Assembly: GCF_025144995.1 (NCBI RefSeq)
Contig: NZ_CP102250.1
Coordinates: 744,001 to 808,000, forward strand
Reading direction: 5' to 3'
Source of the DNA: Alistipes indistinctus YIT 12060
GTDB taxonomy: Bacteria > Bacteroidota > Bacteroidia > Bacteroidales > Rikenellaceae
DNA: 64,000 bases
This document shows, piece after piece, positions 25,594 to 34,783 of this stretch; position 1 is the stretch's first letter; the number at the start of each line of letters is the position of its first letter. The translations under genes were made by a program, and so were the position numbers. The notes under the pieces are model-generated. The model searched no databases, was not told the DNA's origin, and worked only from the letters and a program-made list of their open reading frames with translations.

Positions 25594-27000
25594 ATGGAGA
25601 CGAAAGACAGCAAACGCATGAATCGCAGGGCATTCCTCAAAGCGTTGGGAGACGGGTCCGCCCGCCTGGCGGGGGCCTCCGCAATCGCCGGTACGGTCGC
25701 TGCGTTGGCCGGATGCGGACCGAAACACCGCGAAGGTACCGCAGCAGCCCCCGGAGAAGTTCCCACAGACAAGATGACCTACCGGACCAATCCGCACACC
25801 GGCGACCGGGTATCGCTGCTGGGCTACGGCTGCATGCGCTGGCCGACCCGGCCGCGCAGCGACGGCAAAGGCGACGAAGTGGACCAGGAAACGGTGAACG
25901 AGCTGGTCGATTATGCCATCGGACACGGCGTAAACTATTTCGACACATCGCCGGTCTATGTGCAGGGACTTTCGGAACGGTCGACCGGCATTGCACTGAG
26001 CCGTCATCCCCGCGACAAATATTTCCTGGCGACGAAGCTCTCGAATTTTTCGAATTACACGCGTGAAAATTCGCTGGCCATGTACCGCCGTTCGCTCGAA
26101 GAGTTGCAAACGGACTATTTCGACTACTACCTGCTCCACTCGGTCGGCGGCGGCACGGGGATTCCGCTGGTGCGGGCCCGTTATTTCGACAACGGCATGA
26201 TGGATTTCCTGCTCCGCGAACGCGAAGCGGGGCGCGTACGTAACCTGGGCTGGTCGTTCCACGGCGATGTCCGGGTGTTCGACTACATGCTTTCGCTCGA
26301 CATCCCGTGGGATTTCGTGCAGATCCAGATGAACTACGCCGACTGGCGGCATGCGCAAGGACGCAACGTCAACGCCGAATACCTGTACGGCGAACTGGAG
26401 AAACGGAATATTCCGGTGGTCATCATGGAACCGCTGCTGGGGGGACGCCTGACGCGACTGAACGACCATCTGGTAAGCCGACTCAAAACACGCCGCCCGG
26501 ACCAAAGCGTCGCGTCGTGGGCTTTCCGTTTCGCGGGCTCGTTTCCCGGCGTGCTGACCGCCCTGAGCGGCATGACCTATATGGAACACCTGCAGGACAA
26601 CATCCGCACCTACTCCCCGCTGGAACCATGCTCCGAAGAGGAGTTCGCACTGCTCGAGGAGACCGCCCGGATGATGCTCGAATATCCCACCATTCCGTGC
26701 AACGACTGCCAATACTGCATGCCGTGCCCTTACGGAATAGATATCCCGGCCATCCTGCTGCACTACAACCGCTGCATCAACGAGGGGAACATTCCCCACA
26801 GCCGGCAGGATGGAAATTACCGCAAGGCGCGCCGGGCATTCCTGATCGGTTACGACCGCAGTGCGCCGCGCCTGCGGCAGGCCAGCCATTGCATCGGCTG
26901 CGGCCAATGCACGCCGCACTGTCCGCAGAGCATCGATATCCCGCAAGAACTGCACCGCATCGACGACTTCGTCGAACGACTCAAACAGGGCACGCTATAA
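25594..27000 (+). CDS. Tat-exported aldo/keto reductase with C-terminal 4Fe-4S domain
   Basis: The ATG at 25594 gives 468 residues that start with a Tat signal (MNRRAFLKALG, Arg11-12) and a lipobox-like AALAGC, so the mature protein may be a periplasmic lipoprotein. The aldo/keto reductase barrel shows LGYGCMRWP, the catalytic Asp and Tyr in YFDTSPVYVQG, Lys in FLATKLS and His in YYLLHSVGG. A C-terminal ferredoxin-like part follows with CNDCQYCMPCPYGIDIP and CIGCGQCTPHCPQSIDIP, a canonical 4Fe-4S motif in the second. Tat export implies folding with cofactor in the cytoplasm. The Fe-S tail suggests electrons come from the NapHG-like protein encoded 11 bp upstream and not from NADPH. Confidence 0.85.
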   Translation: METKDSKRMNRRAFLKALGDGSARLAGASAIAGTVAALAGCGPKHREGTAAAPGEVPTDKMTYRTNPHTGDRVSLLGYGCMRWPTRPRSDGKGDEVDQETVNELVDYAIGHGVNYFDTSPVYVQGLSERSTGIALSRHPRDKYFLATKLSNFSNYTRENSLAMYRRSLEELQTDYFDYYLLHSVGGGTGIPLVRARYFDNGMMDFLLREREAGRVRNLGWSFHGDVRVFDYMLSLDIPWDFVQIQMNYADWRHAQGRNVNAEYLYGELEKRNIPVVIMEPLLGGRLTRLNDHLVSRLKTRRPDQSVASWAFRFAGSFPGVLTALSGMTYMEHLQDNIRTYSPLEPCSEEEFALLEETARMMLEYPTIPCNDCQYCMPCPYGIDIPAILLHYNRCINEGNIPHSRQDGNYRKARRAFLIGYDRSAPRLRQASHCIGCGQCTPHCPQSIDIPQELHRIDDFVERLKQGTL

Positions 27001-27102
27001 CCTACCGACATCCGATAAAGTCCGACGAGTATGCAAGTCTTTCTCTCCATGGTATGAATCTTGCCGTAGTATAAATTAAAACATTCCTAAATACGACATG
27101 CC

Positions 27103-27306
27103 ATGAAACGAAATGAACATGCTAACACTCCCGCCGCAGGAAAATCCATCGCCGGCCCCTGCCATCCGAAAGTCAAGACGCAACTCACGCTGAACGACCT
27201 CGGCAAGGAGAAAATCCACAAAAGCCACGAAGTCACCCAAACCCAGCTCGAACAGGACGTGGTGACCGTCAATCCCGACATCAACAGCATGGAGAGCCGC
27301 GGATAA
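27103..27306 (+). CDS. Small hydrophilic protein of unknown function
   Basis: 67 residues, no signal peptide or membrane segment, rich in Lys, Thr, Asn and Gln (KVKTQLTLNDLGKEKIHKSHEV, then TQTQLEQDVVTVNPDINS). I do not recognise the family. Coding status is supported by a clean ATG, a length typical of small genes and a strong terminator 66 bp after the stop. It follows the redox operon by 102 bp and may be its last gene or an independent one. Confidence 0.5.
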   Translation: MKRNEHANTPAAGKSIAGPCHPKVKTQLTLNDLGKEKIHKSHEVTQTQLEQDVVTVNPDINSMESRG

Positions 27307-27371
27307 AAAACAGTGTATCCGGCTTTTTTAAAATATTCAATAGCCCGACACCTAACAAAAAGCCAGTTACG

Positions 27372-27404
27372 ACGGGCATTCCAGAAGGAATGCCCGTATT
27401 TTTT
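27372..27404 (+). terminator. Rho-independent terminator after the 67-residue gene
   Basis: ACGGGCATTCC (27372-27382) pairs with GGAATGCCCGT (27387-27397) around a 4-base loop, followed by ATTTTTTT. This is a textbook intrinsic terminator on the plus strand. Confidence 0.85.
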
Positions 27405-27538
27405 TCGCGTAGAGCACATTCATCGGATCGAAATTTTAAAAATATTTATTTGCATCATCTTGTCTCAAAGTGTTTTGCAATACAGAATTGTATATTATAT
27501 TGTAATCACCAATCATTATCCTCAAAACACTCGAATCC

Positions 27539-28081
27539 ATGAAAAGACTATTGCTCATCGCTGCCTGCCTGGCTTTTCTGGCGGGTTGCACGAAAGAAGA
27601 CAACGTAGTCCGACAAAAGGCGAATCTGGCCACGAAGGCTACACAGGCACATCTGAATATCCAATTTATGAGTTTTGGAAACACGCTGAATTTTTACATC
27701 CCGGAATGGGACCGATACGAACTGACCCGGGTGGCCATCACTCTTTACAATGTCTATATCTGGCCGGGAGCAGAATCTCCGCCCATTTTTAACACGTCCA
27801 CATGGCAATATGTCACATCTCAAGTTATCATAGCTGAAGCTTCGTTATCCGAAAACGCTTTAATCCATTTGACTCCCGAGAGTTATATGGATGCAAACAG
27901 TGTCAACATTCGGAGTAATGGAAACTATTCCTTTGCCTGGACCGTCACTGGCATAAATACAGGTTCATCCGGCTCCGGTGGCGGCGACAGCGGTGGCGGC
28001 ACTAATCCTCCCGGAGGCGGAGGTAACGGAGGATGCGATTCATGTCCCGCAAGAAGCGTATTCAATGTACCGGAACAATAA
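27539..28081 (+). CDS. Lipoprotein with glycine-rich tail and CDSC motif
   Basis: 180 residues. A short lipoprotein signal (MKRLLLIAACLAFLAGC, Cys 17) is followed by KEDNVVRQK, a beta-rich region (about 35-140) and a low-complexity Gly/Ser/Pro stretch (about 141-168) that ends GGNGGCDSCPARSVFNVPEQ. I do not recognise the family. The local DNA is AT-richer than the neighbours in its first half. It stands alone between two terminators and is probably a surface-exposed lipoprotein; the CxxC pair could bind metal or form a disulfide. Confidence 0.7.
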   Translation: MKRLLLIAACLAFLAGCTKEDNVVRQKANLATKATQAHLNIQFMSFGNTLNFYIPEWDRYELTRVAITLYNVYIWPGAESPPIFNTSTWQYVTSQVIIAEASLSENALIHLTPESYMDANSVNIRSNGNYSFAWTVTGINTGSSGSGGGDSGGGTNPPGGGGNGGCDSCPARSVFNVPEQ

Positions 28082-28118
28082 ATATTATCAAAGCCGGTAG
28101 GCGCAGTCAGTATAGCCA

Positions 28119-28150
28119 AAGAAGGGCGCAGAAAAGTCTGCGCCCTTCTT
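28119..28150. terminator. Bidirectional terminator between the lipoprotein and transporter genes
   Basis: AAGAAGGGCGCAGA (28119-28132) pairs with TCTGCGCCCTTCTT (28137-28150) around AAAG. It lies between the lipoprotein gene and the convergent transporter gene, and both outer ends are A/T-rich. Confidence 0.8.
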
Positions 28151-28172
28151 GTTATTTATCCATCCGGACAAC

Positions 28173-29585
28173 CTATAGCTTCTCCACCCGGCGGAAATTG
28201 GGTGCAAGCCATTGCATAACACCCCAACTGATGATATAAGCCGTGGCGCAAATGATGAACATGATTCCGTAACCCACGGTGATATCGCCGAGCGCTTTGT
28301 AATGGTCGAACAACCCGCCTGCCAGCTTCGCGATCAGGATGCCGCCCACGGCCCCGCCCATGCCGCCGATACCGGTTACGGTAGCCACAGCGCGCTTGGG
28401 AAACATGTCGGATACGGTCGCAAACAGGTTCGCGGCAAATGCACAGTGTGCCGCGCAGGCAATGCTGATAATCAGAATCGCATACCACATATTCACATCG
28501 CCGGCCGCCTGTGCGAAAAGAACCAGCAGCGGCAACAGGGCGTAAAGCAACATGGAACGCTTGCGGGCGCGCCCAGCCCCCATTCCCCGGTCGATAAACA
28601 GCTTGGGAAGCCAACCGCCGCCGATGCTGCCGATGCTCGACAGTGCATAAACGACGATCAGCGGCAACGACACCTGCATACCCTTGAGACCGTATTGCGC
28701 CTCCAAAAACGCCGGCAGCCAAAAGAGAAAGAACCACCAGACAGGATCGGTCATGAACTTACCCACGACGAAGGCCCAGGTTTGCCTGCGGCGCAGTAAC
28801 TGCCCCCAAGTCACATGTTGTTTATTCTCCTGTGCACTCCCTTCGTCTGCGGCCTCAGCATCCGCGGCAGCGGTTTCAGCCGTAACCGGCGCAGCCGCGC
28901 CAGTCACTGCCCGCGCAGCCAGCTCGGCAGGTGTCAGGCCCGTGCGGATATAATCGTATTCGGCACGGCTCAACCGTTTGTGACTGGCCGGATCATGATA
29001 GAGAAGAGCCCAAAAAATCAGCCAGACGAAACCGACGGCGCCGGTCAGGATGAATGCCCATTGCCACCCCCAATGAATGGCGATCCAGGGGACCAACAGC
29101 GGTGCCACGATCGCGCCGATCATCGCGCCCGAATTATAAAGTCCGGTGGCCAGTGCCCGTTCCTTCTGCGGGAACCATTCGGCCACCGTTTTATTAGCTG
29201 CCGGGAAGTTGCCCGATTCGCCGACACCCAGCAGAGCCCGGGCAATTGCAAAGCCTGCGGTTCCGGTAGCAAAACCGTGCAGTACGGCAGCCATGCTCCA
29301 GACGGCTAAAGAGAGGCCGTAGCCCAACTTCGTCCCGACCCAGTCGATCACGCGGCCTACAAACAGCAAACTCAGCGCATAGGCCAATTGGAAACAGACG
29401 ATGATATTGCCGTAATCGCTCTCGGTCCAGTGCAGATCGGCGGTGAGGGTCTCTTTGAGCAGGCCGATAACGGCCCGGTCGAGGTAGTTGATGGTCGTGG
29501 CGAAGAAGAGCAGCGAGCAGATTACCCAACGGTAACGCCCTACCGATTCGCCCACGCGGTTCAGCAGGTTAGTGGTGGTTTTCAT
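28173..29585 (-). CDS. MFS transporter of the hexuronate/anion:cation symporter group
   Basis: The ATG at 29585 gives 470 residues; a TTG two codons upstream is the alternative. About 12 membrane segments are visible, with ATTINYLDRAVIGLL in TM1, FVGRVIDWVGTKLGYGLSLAVWS in the TM2-3 loop and ARALLGVGESGNFPAANKTVAEWFPQKERALATG, the signature of the ExuT/GudP-like anion:cation symporter family. A long cytoplasmic Ala/Glu-rich loop follows TM6. The family imports hexuronates, aldarates and other sugar acids. It is the last gene of a minus-strand set with a UroD-like protein and an aldo/keto reductase, divergent from a PL8 lyase that would release unsaturated uronates. Confidence 0.85.
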   Translation of the reverse strand: MKTTTNLLNRVGESVGRYRWVICSLLFFATTINYLDRAVIGLLKETLTADLHWTESDYGNIIVCFQLAYALSLLFVGRVIDWVGTKLGYGLSLAVWSMAAVLHGFATGTAGFAIARALLGVGESGNFPAANKTVAEWFPQKERALATGLYNSGAMIGAIVAPLLVPWIAIHWGWQWAFILTGAVGFVWLIFWALLYHDPASHKRLSRAEYDYIRTGLTPAELAARAVTGAAAPVTAETAAADAEAADEGSAQENKQHVTWGQLLRRRQTWAFVVGKFMTDPVWWFFLFWLPAFLEAQYGLKGMQVSLPLIVVYALSSIGSIGGGWLPKLFIDRGMGAGRARKRSMLLYALLPLLVLFAQAAGDVNMWYAILIISIACAAHCAFAANLFATVSDMFPKRAVATVTGIGGMGGAVGGILIAKLAGGLFDHYKALGDITVGYGIMFIICATAYIISWGVMQWLAPNFRRVEKL

Positions 29586-29609
29586 ATTCAATGGAGTTGT
29601 TTAGCCCGG

Positions 29610-30782
29610 TTAGTATTTTCCGTACTCCATCAGCGTATCCCACATCGCCCAGAAGTTGGCTCCCGACACATCATCCTGAATGTTGTGCACCGGAGCGAAC
29701 ACAAACCCGCCGCCCGGAGCCATGATATCGAGAATACGCTTCACTTCGTCACGCACCTCGTCGGGCGTACCTTTGCACAGCGTCGACTGGGTGTCGATAC
29801 CGCCGCCCCAGAAGACCAGGTCCTTGCCGAATTCCTGCTTCAGCTCTTTGAGGTCCATGTCCTTGGCCGTAAACTGTACCGGATTGTAAATATCGAGACC
29901 CGCTTCGATCAAATCGGGAAGGATGGGACGCACAGAACCGCATGTGTGCATAAAATTCTTCGCATGGGGCATCCGCTTCTTGTTGTTGGCCCAGATACGT
30001 TTAAAACGCGGAATCACCAGCCGGCGCAGGTCGTCGGGGGCGATGAGCGTCGAGCGCTGCGTTCCCAAATCGTCGCATTCGGACATCACCTGTATCTTAT
30101 CTTCGAGACCCTGCTCCTGGATCCAGTCGAACAACGAGTTCCAGTAGTCGATCTTGTGTTGGGTGATCTGCTCGAGTAACTCCTCGGCACCTTCCGGATC
30201 GAGCAGCAGATCCATATACCATTTTTCGTAACCGCGGATGCGCAGCGACATTTCGGTCAGGCCCGCACAGTTGCGGTCGGCAATGCCGCAATAATCGCCC
30301 AGGAAAGGCGCCTGCTCGGCGATATCCGCCTTCATACGATCCACATAATCGGCCCAATCAGGCACATGCCAATGCTTGAGCCCTTCGGTAATCGAATCGT
30401 ACTGTTCGAGCGGATGGGTAAATTGGTTATAATAAAAATCCTTGGTTTCATCGAGCTTCCAAAGGCAATCCCAGTGGTCTACGAGCGACCAGACGCTTCC
30501 TTCCTTGGTGCGTATCTTTTCGTAATCGATTACCCGGCGGGCGCCGATCCGACGCGTATCCGACTTGAGTTTTACAAGCGTCTCTTCCACAGGGGTAACG
30601 ATCTGCGAAATGGGATCGACCTCCTTGGCGTCATATTCGGTCGAAAGACCGCGTTCTTTCATCGCATTGAGAAAAGCTCCCTTGCAAATTCCGGTGACCG
30701 TGGTTCCCGCCAGGTCATACGGCACACGGTCGGGCTCCTGGTGGTTGAGCGCCTTGATCATGCGTTCTCTGCTGTTCATCAT
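29610..30782 (-). CDS. UroD/MtaA-superfamily protein, probably not heme-related
   Basis: 390 residues of the uroporphyrinogen decarboxylase superfamily: MMNSRERMIKALNHQEPDRVPYDL, FMHTCGSVRPILPDLIEAGLDIYNPVQFTAKDMDLKELKQEFG and a C-terminal GGGFVFAPVHNIQDDVSGANFWAMWDTLMEYGKY. Members with this longer HTCGS form are usually methyltransferase-like proteins found in sugar or methylated-compound loci, and not true UroD of heme synthesis. Here it lies between a hexuronate-type transporter (24 bp) and an aldo/keto reductase, so it may act on a sugar acid or a methylated substrate. The substrate is unknown. Confidence 0.75.
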   Translation of the reverse strand: MMNSRERMIKALNHQEPDRVPYDLAGTTVTGICKGAFLNAMKERGLSTEYDAKEVDPISQIVTPVEETLVKLKSDTRRIGARRVIDYEKIRTKEGSVWSLVDHWDCLWKLDETKDFYYNQFTHPLEQYDSITEGLKHWHVPDWADYVDRMKADIAEQAPFLGDYCGIADRNCAGLTEMSLRIRGYEKWYMDLLLDPEGAEELLEQITQHKIDYWNSLFDWIQEQGLEDKIQVMSECDDLGTQRSTLIAPDDLRRLVIPRFKRIWANNKKRMPHAKNFMHTCGSVRPILPDLIEAGLDIYNPVQFTAKDMDLKELKQEFGKDLVFWGGGIDTQSTLCKGTPDEVRDEVKRILDIMAPGGGFVFAPVHNIQDDVSGANFWAMWDTLMEYGKY

Positions 30783-30934
30783 GGTGGTTGGTTTAGGTTT
30801 TTATTGAATATGTATTTATAGGTTTATCGGCCTATTTTCCATGCGTCATTTCCCGCCTGAACCGTTTATTCCAGGCTAAAAAACGCCGTATGCCGCAGTT
30901 CCTGCTATCCCGATCCATTGAGGTGCCGGACGGA

Positions 30935-31891
30935 TCAACTGTATTTGACCGTAAAACTGTCGACAGAGGCGACCTCTTCGGCAAAAACAGCGGCATGGGC
31001 AGGATCCACCTCACGAAGGTTCGCTTCGAGGTGCTCCAGTCGGCTGGCCGTCACTTCCGGCACCACACAGGGTGAAAGAGCGAGCATCCATCCCAACACG
31101 AGCTGCGAGGGCGTATACCCCCATTCAGCAGCCCGGCGGCGCAGCAATTCCAGCAATTTATCGCTGTGTTCGCTGCGGTATTGAACCGGAACGGGTATCT
31201 CCGGCTTCTCGTACAAGCCGCCCAACAACGGGGAGTAGGCCATCAGCAACACCCCATGACGCGCACAAAAATCGGTTTGTTCGGGTGTCAGCGGCAATTG
31301 TGTGCCGAAATCCGCACCCACAACGGGCTGTAGATATGAAAAACGCTGCTGCAATACTACATAATGCGGCAATCCGGCAGCACGCGCCATCAATTCAGCT
31401 TCGGCCAGCCGCCACGCCTGGTGGTTGCTGGCCCCGATGCAGCGGACTTTACCGTCACGGATCAGCTTGTCGAATGCACGGAGCGTCTCTTCGACCGGGG
31501 TACCGGCATCTTCAGCGTGCGCAAAGTAGATATCGATGTAATCGGTGCCCAACCTCCGCAGGCTCTTTTCGCATTCGGATACGATCACGTCTGCGCGCAG
31601 ACTGCGCGGCACGTCCCCGTAGGGGAAGCCCACTTTCGAAGTAACCACGAAGCGGTCACGCGGACGGTCCTTCAGCCACCGACCGATCACCCGTTCGCTT
31701 TCGCCGCCGCTGAATCCTTCGATCCACGAGGCATACTTGTTAGCCGAATCGAGGAAATTACCGCCCCGGTCGGCATAGGCATCCAACAGCGTGAGCGAAG
31801 TATCCACCGGCACCTTGCTGCCGAAATACATGGTTCCAAGGCAATAACTGCTGACTTGCAGTTCGGCCGAAGGAATTTCGATGCGTCTCAT
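30935..31891 (-). CDS. Aldo/keto reductase, cytoplasmic
   Basis: 318 residues without a signal peptide. The catalytic tetrad is visible: Asp and Tyr in GNFLDSANKYASW, Lys in FVVTSKVGFP and His in DIYFAHAEDAG; CIGASNHQAWRLAEAE and YSPLLGGLYEK are typical of the barrel and cofactor side. It probably reduces a sugar-derived aldehyde or ketone with NADPH. It is the first gene of the minus-strand set that ends with the ExuT-like transporter, with a perfect -7 box at 31939-31946, and is divergent from the PL8 lyase. Confidence 0.85.
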   Translation of the reverse strand: MRRIEIPSAELQVSSYCLGTMYFGSKVPVDTSLTLLDAYADRGGNFLDSANKYASWIEGFSGGESERVIGRWLKDRPRDRFVVTSKVGFPYGDVPRSLRADVIVSECEKSLRRLGTDYIDIYFAHAEDAGTPVEETLRAFDKLIRDGKVRCIGASNHQAWRLAEAELMARAAGLPHYVVLQQRFSYLQPVVGADFGTQLPLTPEQTDFCARHGVLLMAYSPLLGGLYEKPEIPVPVQYRSEHSDKLLELLRRRAAEWGYTPSQLVLGWMLALSPCVVPEVTASRLEHLEANLREVDPAHAAVFAEEVASVDSFTVKYS

Positions 31892-31938
31892 AAGGAAGAA
31901 TTTATGAAAATCTATACGCCAATTGAGAAATTTTCACA

Positions 31939-31946
31939 CAAAGATA
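31939..31946 (-). promoter_or_regulatory. -7 box for the AKR-UroD-transporter set
   Basis: TATCTTTG on the minus strand (CAAAGATA on plus) matches TAnnTTTG and lies 47 bp before the start codon at 31891. Confidence 0.55.
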
Positions 31947-32013
31947 TAAAATCCATCGGGGAAACAAAACCCCCTCAGATGTGTAAAAGAAGTAGAAAAT
32001 CGCAAAAAAAAGC

Positions 32014-32021
32014 TATCTTTA
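32014..32021 (+). promoter_or_regulatory. -7-like box for the PL8 lyase
   Basis: TATCTTTA differs from TAnnTTTG at the last base and lies 27 bp before the lyase start codon. Confidence 0.4.
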
Positions 32022-32048
32022 CTCACTTAATTTTTCTAACCTGATTGT

Positions 32049-34487
32049 ATGAACCGCAAAACCACCACCCGGAACAGTAAACTGCTCCTCTTTTCCTGTG
32101 CGGTACTGCTTAGTGCCGCCTTCTTCTGCACAGGATGCTCATCCCAGTCCCGCTCTTTCGACCAAATGCGCCTGGCATTCCGTGAAACGCTGGTCGGTCC
32201 TCCCGGACTCGACCTGAACGACAGCGCGGTGATCCACCGCATCGACCGCGTGGACGGACTCACGAAGGAGTACTGGACATCGATGAACAAAACCCCGGAC
32301 CGTACATGGCTCTGGGAAGATTGCAACGTGGAAGGCATATCGACCATCACCCTGGTCCCGTACAGCCGCCTTTATTACATGGCCCTGGCCGTATCGACGC
32401 CCGGATCGGAATTCTACGGCAACGATTCGCTCAAACGGGACGTCATCGACGGCATGGACTGGATGGAGGCCAACCGCTACAATCCTTCGATCCCGCTCTA
32501 CGACAACTGGTGGATGTTCGTCATCGGCACGCCGCTCAACATCACGCGCGTCATGACGCTGCTGTATGACGACCTGACGCCCGAACAACGGGCCCGCTAC
32601 GAAGCGGCGATGAACCATTACGCTCCCGACGTAACCTACGAAGGCGCGGCCACCGGGGCCAACAAAGTATGGCAGTGCGCCGCGATGGCCGCCCGCGGAT
32701 TCCTCACGCAGGACCCGGCGAAACTGGATATGGCCGTCAAAGGGCTGGAAACCGAATTCAAAACAGTCACTACGAGCGATGGCTTTTACGAAGACGGTTC
32801 GTTCGTACAGCACCAGTGGCATCCTTATACCGGAGGCTACGGGCGCTCGCTGCTCGAAAACCTGGTCAACATGATCGAAATCGTGCACGGTTCGCAATGG
32901 GAGATCCCCCAGGCACAGATGGAGATGCTCTATGGCTGGGTACGCAATGCCTATGAGCCGCTCCTCTACCGGGGGGCCTTCATGGACATGGTGCGCGGCC
33001 GCGAAATGTCCCGCCCCGGGGCCGGCGACCGCGGTACGGGACACAGCATCATGCAGCAGCTTTTCCGGCTGTCGCAGCTCTCGACACCGACCGAGAAAGC
33101 CTACCTGCAAAGTCTTGTCAAAGGACATGCCCTGGCAGACAGCCAGCGCGACATGATCGACGACATTCCATTCTACCTGATCGGGGAGTACCGGAAGATG
33201 ATGGCCGACACGACCGTCCGTCCTCTCCCGACACCTACCCGGCACAAACTTTTTGCCGCGATGGACCGGGCCGTACACACCACTCCGCAATTTGCCGTGG
33301 GACTGGCCATGTCTTCCGCCCGCATTGAAAACTACGAAACGATCAACGGAGAAAACCTCAAAGGTTGGTACATCGGCGACGGCATGACCTACCTGTACGA
33401 CAACGACCTACGGCAGTACAGCGAAAGCTTTTGGGCGACGGTCAATCCCTACCGCATGGCCGGCACCACGGTGGACACCCGCCCGCGCAAAGCCGAAACA
33501 CTCCCGCTGGCACCGGGACTGCTCTACGCCGACGGCTACAAAAGCCCTCAGCATTGGGTAGGCGGCAGTTCGATCCTAGACCTCTACGCCAGCGAGGGCA
33601 TGTGGCTCAACGGTTACGAAAGCTCGCTCGAAGCCAAAAAATCGTGGTTCATGTGCGGCGACCAGATCGTTGCACTGGGAGCCGGCATCAACAGCCGGGA
33701 TAACCGCACGATCGAAACCATCGCCGAGAACCGCAAGATGAATCCCGGTGCAGCCTATCGCATCATACTGGGTAAAGCGGGAACGGCGGTAAGCGGGCAA
33801 ACCGGGAAAGCGGGCACCGTTCCGGCCGAAGAGCTCGCTCCCGGGACCGAGAAACGCAACCGCCCCACCCCGTGGGCACACTTCGAAGGCATGGACGAAG
33901 CGACCTCGGTAGGCTACTGTTTTCCCGGCGAGGCAAATCTCTGCGCCCAGCGCGAAGAACGCACCGGAACGTGGATGCAGATCAACACGATGGTAAAAGA
34001 CTCCACCCCCATCACGCGCGAGTATTTCTCGCTCTGGTTCGACCACGGGCGCAACCCTTCGGATGCCGCCTATGCCTACATCCTGCTGCCGAATCGCAGC
34101 GCTGCCCAGACGGCCGCCTATTCGGCCGCTCCGGATGCGGAGATCCTCGCCAATACGCCGCAGGTACAGGCCGTACATTTCAAAAACGCCGCCGTGACGG
34201 GCCTCAACTTCTGGCAGCCGTCCGCAAACCCGGTCGCGGGTGTAAGCGTCGATGCCCCGGCTTCGGTCACCATGCGTGAAGACGAAGAGGGATTGACGAT
34301 AGGCGTTTCCGATCCGACCCAGCTCAACACCGGGAAGATCCGCATCACGCTCGACCGTGCAGTCGGCAAACCGGTAGAAGAGAATCCGAAAATCCGTGTG
34401 CTCTCTACGTCACCGCTGAGTTTCGAGGCCGACGTCAAAGATGCGTTGGGCGCTACCCGCGAAATCCGGTTCGCTTCGATTCAATAA
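32049..34487 (+). CDS. Polysaccharide lyase family 8 (chondroitin/hyaluronan lyase-like) lipoprotein
   Basis: 812 residues with a lipoprotein signal peptide (AAFFCTGC). The N-terminal alpha/alpha toroid has PL8 signatures: IPLYDNWWMFVIGTPL, EGAATGANKVWQC (Asn near 202), GFYEDGSFVQHQWHPYTGGYG (catalytic His near 252 and Tyr in the GGYG part) and MDMVRGREMSRPG (Arg near 315). The rest forms the beta-sandwich domains. The family cleaves uronic-acid-containing glycosaminoglycans such as chondroitin sulfate and hyaluronan by beta-elimination. Here it is exported, probably to the outer membrane surface, and its products would suit the divergent ExuT-like importer. Confidence 0.88.
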   Translation: MNRKTTTRNSKLLLFSCAVLLSAAFFCTGCSSQSRSFDQMRLAFRETLVGPPGLDLNDSAVIHRIDRVDGLTKEYWTSMNKTPDRTWLWEDCNVEGISTITLVPYSRLYYMALAVSTPGSEFYGNDSLKRDVIDGMDWMEANRYNPSIPLYDNWWMFVIGTPLNITRVMTLLYDDLTPEQRARYEAAMNHYAPDVTYEGAATGANKVWQCAAMAARGFLTQDPAKLDMAVKGLETEFKTVTTSDGFYEDGSFVQHQWHPYTGGYGRSLLENLVNMIEIVHGSQWEIPQAQMEMLYGWVRNAYEPLLYRGAFMDMVRGREMSRPGAGDRGTGHSIMQQLFRLSQLSTPTEKAYLQSLVKGHALADSQRDMIDDIPFYLIGEYRKMMADTTVRPLPTPTRHKLFAAMDRAVHTTPQFAVGLAMSSARIENYETINGENLKGWYIGDGMTYLYDNDLRQYSESFWATVNPYRMAGTTVDTRPRKAETLPLAPGLLYADGYKSPQHWVGGSSILDLYASEGMWLNGYESSLEAKKSWFMCGDQIVALGAGINSRDNRTIETIAENRKMNPGAAYRIILGKAGTAVSGQTGKAGTVPAEELAPGTEKRNRPTPWAHFEGMDEATSVGYCFPGEANLCAQREERTGTWMQINTMVKDSTPITREYFSLWFDHGRNPSDAAYAYILLPNRSAAQTAAYSAAPDAEILANTPQVQAVHFKNAAVTGLNFWQPSANPVAGVSVDAPASVTMREDEEGLTIGVSDPTQLNTGKIRITLDRAVGKPVEENPKIRVLSTSPLSFEADVKDALGATREIRFASIQ

Positions 34488-34679
34488 TGCTTTCGGATTC
34501 ACCGATCCTGGGTCCCGATGATCTTTCACGGCATCGAGACTGCAACGGATCGGGACCGAAAAGAAAACTGATTTTCTGATCTCGCTACCGCGAGAAACCG
34601 ATACGTCCCGATGAACTCCCGCCGAAGGGTACAGGTGTTCAGGACAGCTATCGGTTTTTCAAACGCGTCGGACTGTTTA

Positions 34680-34715
34680 TACGAGGTATCTGCCGCTGAC
34701 GGCAGATACCTCGTA
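34680..34715. repeat. Perfect 16-bp inverted repeat upstream of the GH141-like gene
   Basis: TACGAGGTATCTGCCG (34680-34695) is the exact reverse complement of 34700-34715, with CTGA between. There is no T tract on either side. It lies about 70 bp before a -7 box, so it could be an operator, an mRNA processing site or an intergenic repeat. Confidence 0.6.
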
Positions 34716-34783
34716 ATACATTCGATCGAAACGGAAATTAACGGTAAGACCCGCTGCCGGCATGGAAAACCGGCAAAACGTGC

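Noticed and set aside
25579-26955. Minus-strand open frame of 458 codons
   Set aside because: It is the antisense shadow of the aldo/keto reductase gene.
29610-30782. Heme-pathway uroporphyrinogen decarboxylase
   Set aside because: Its neighbours are sugar-acid genes, no other heme genes are near, and its sequence pattern is that of the methyltransferase-like branch.
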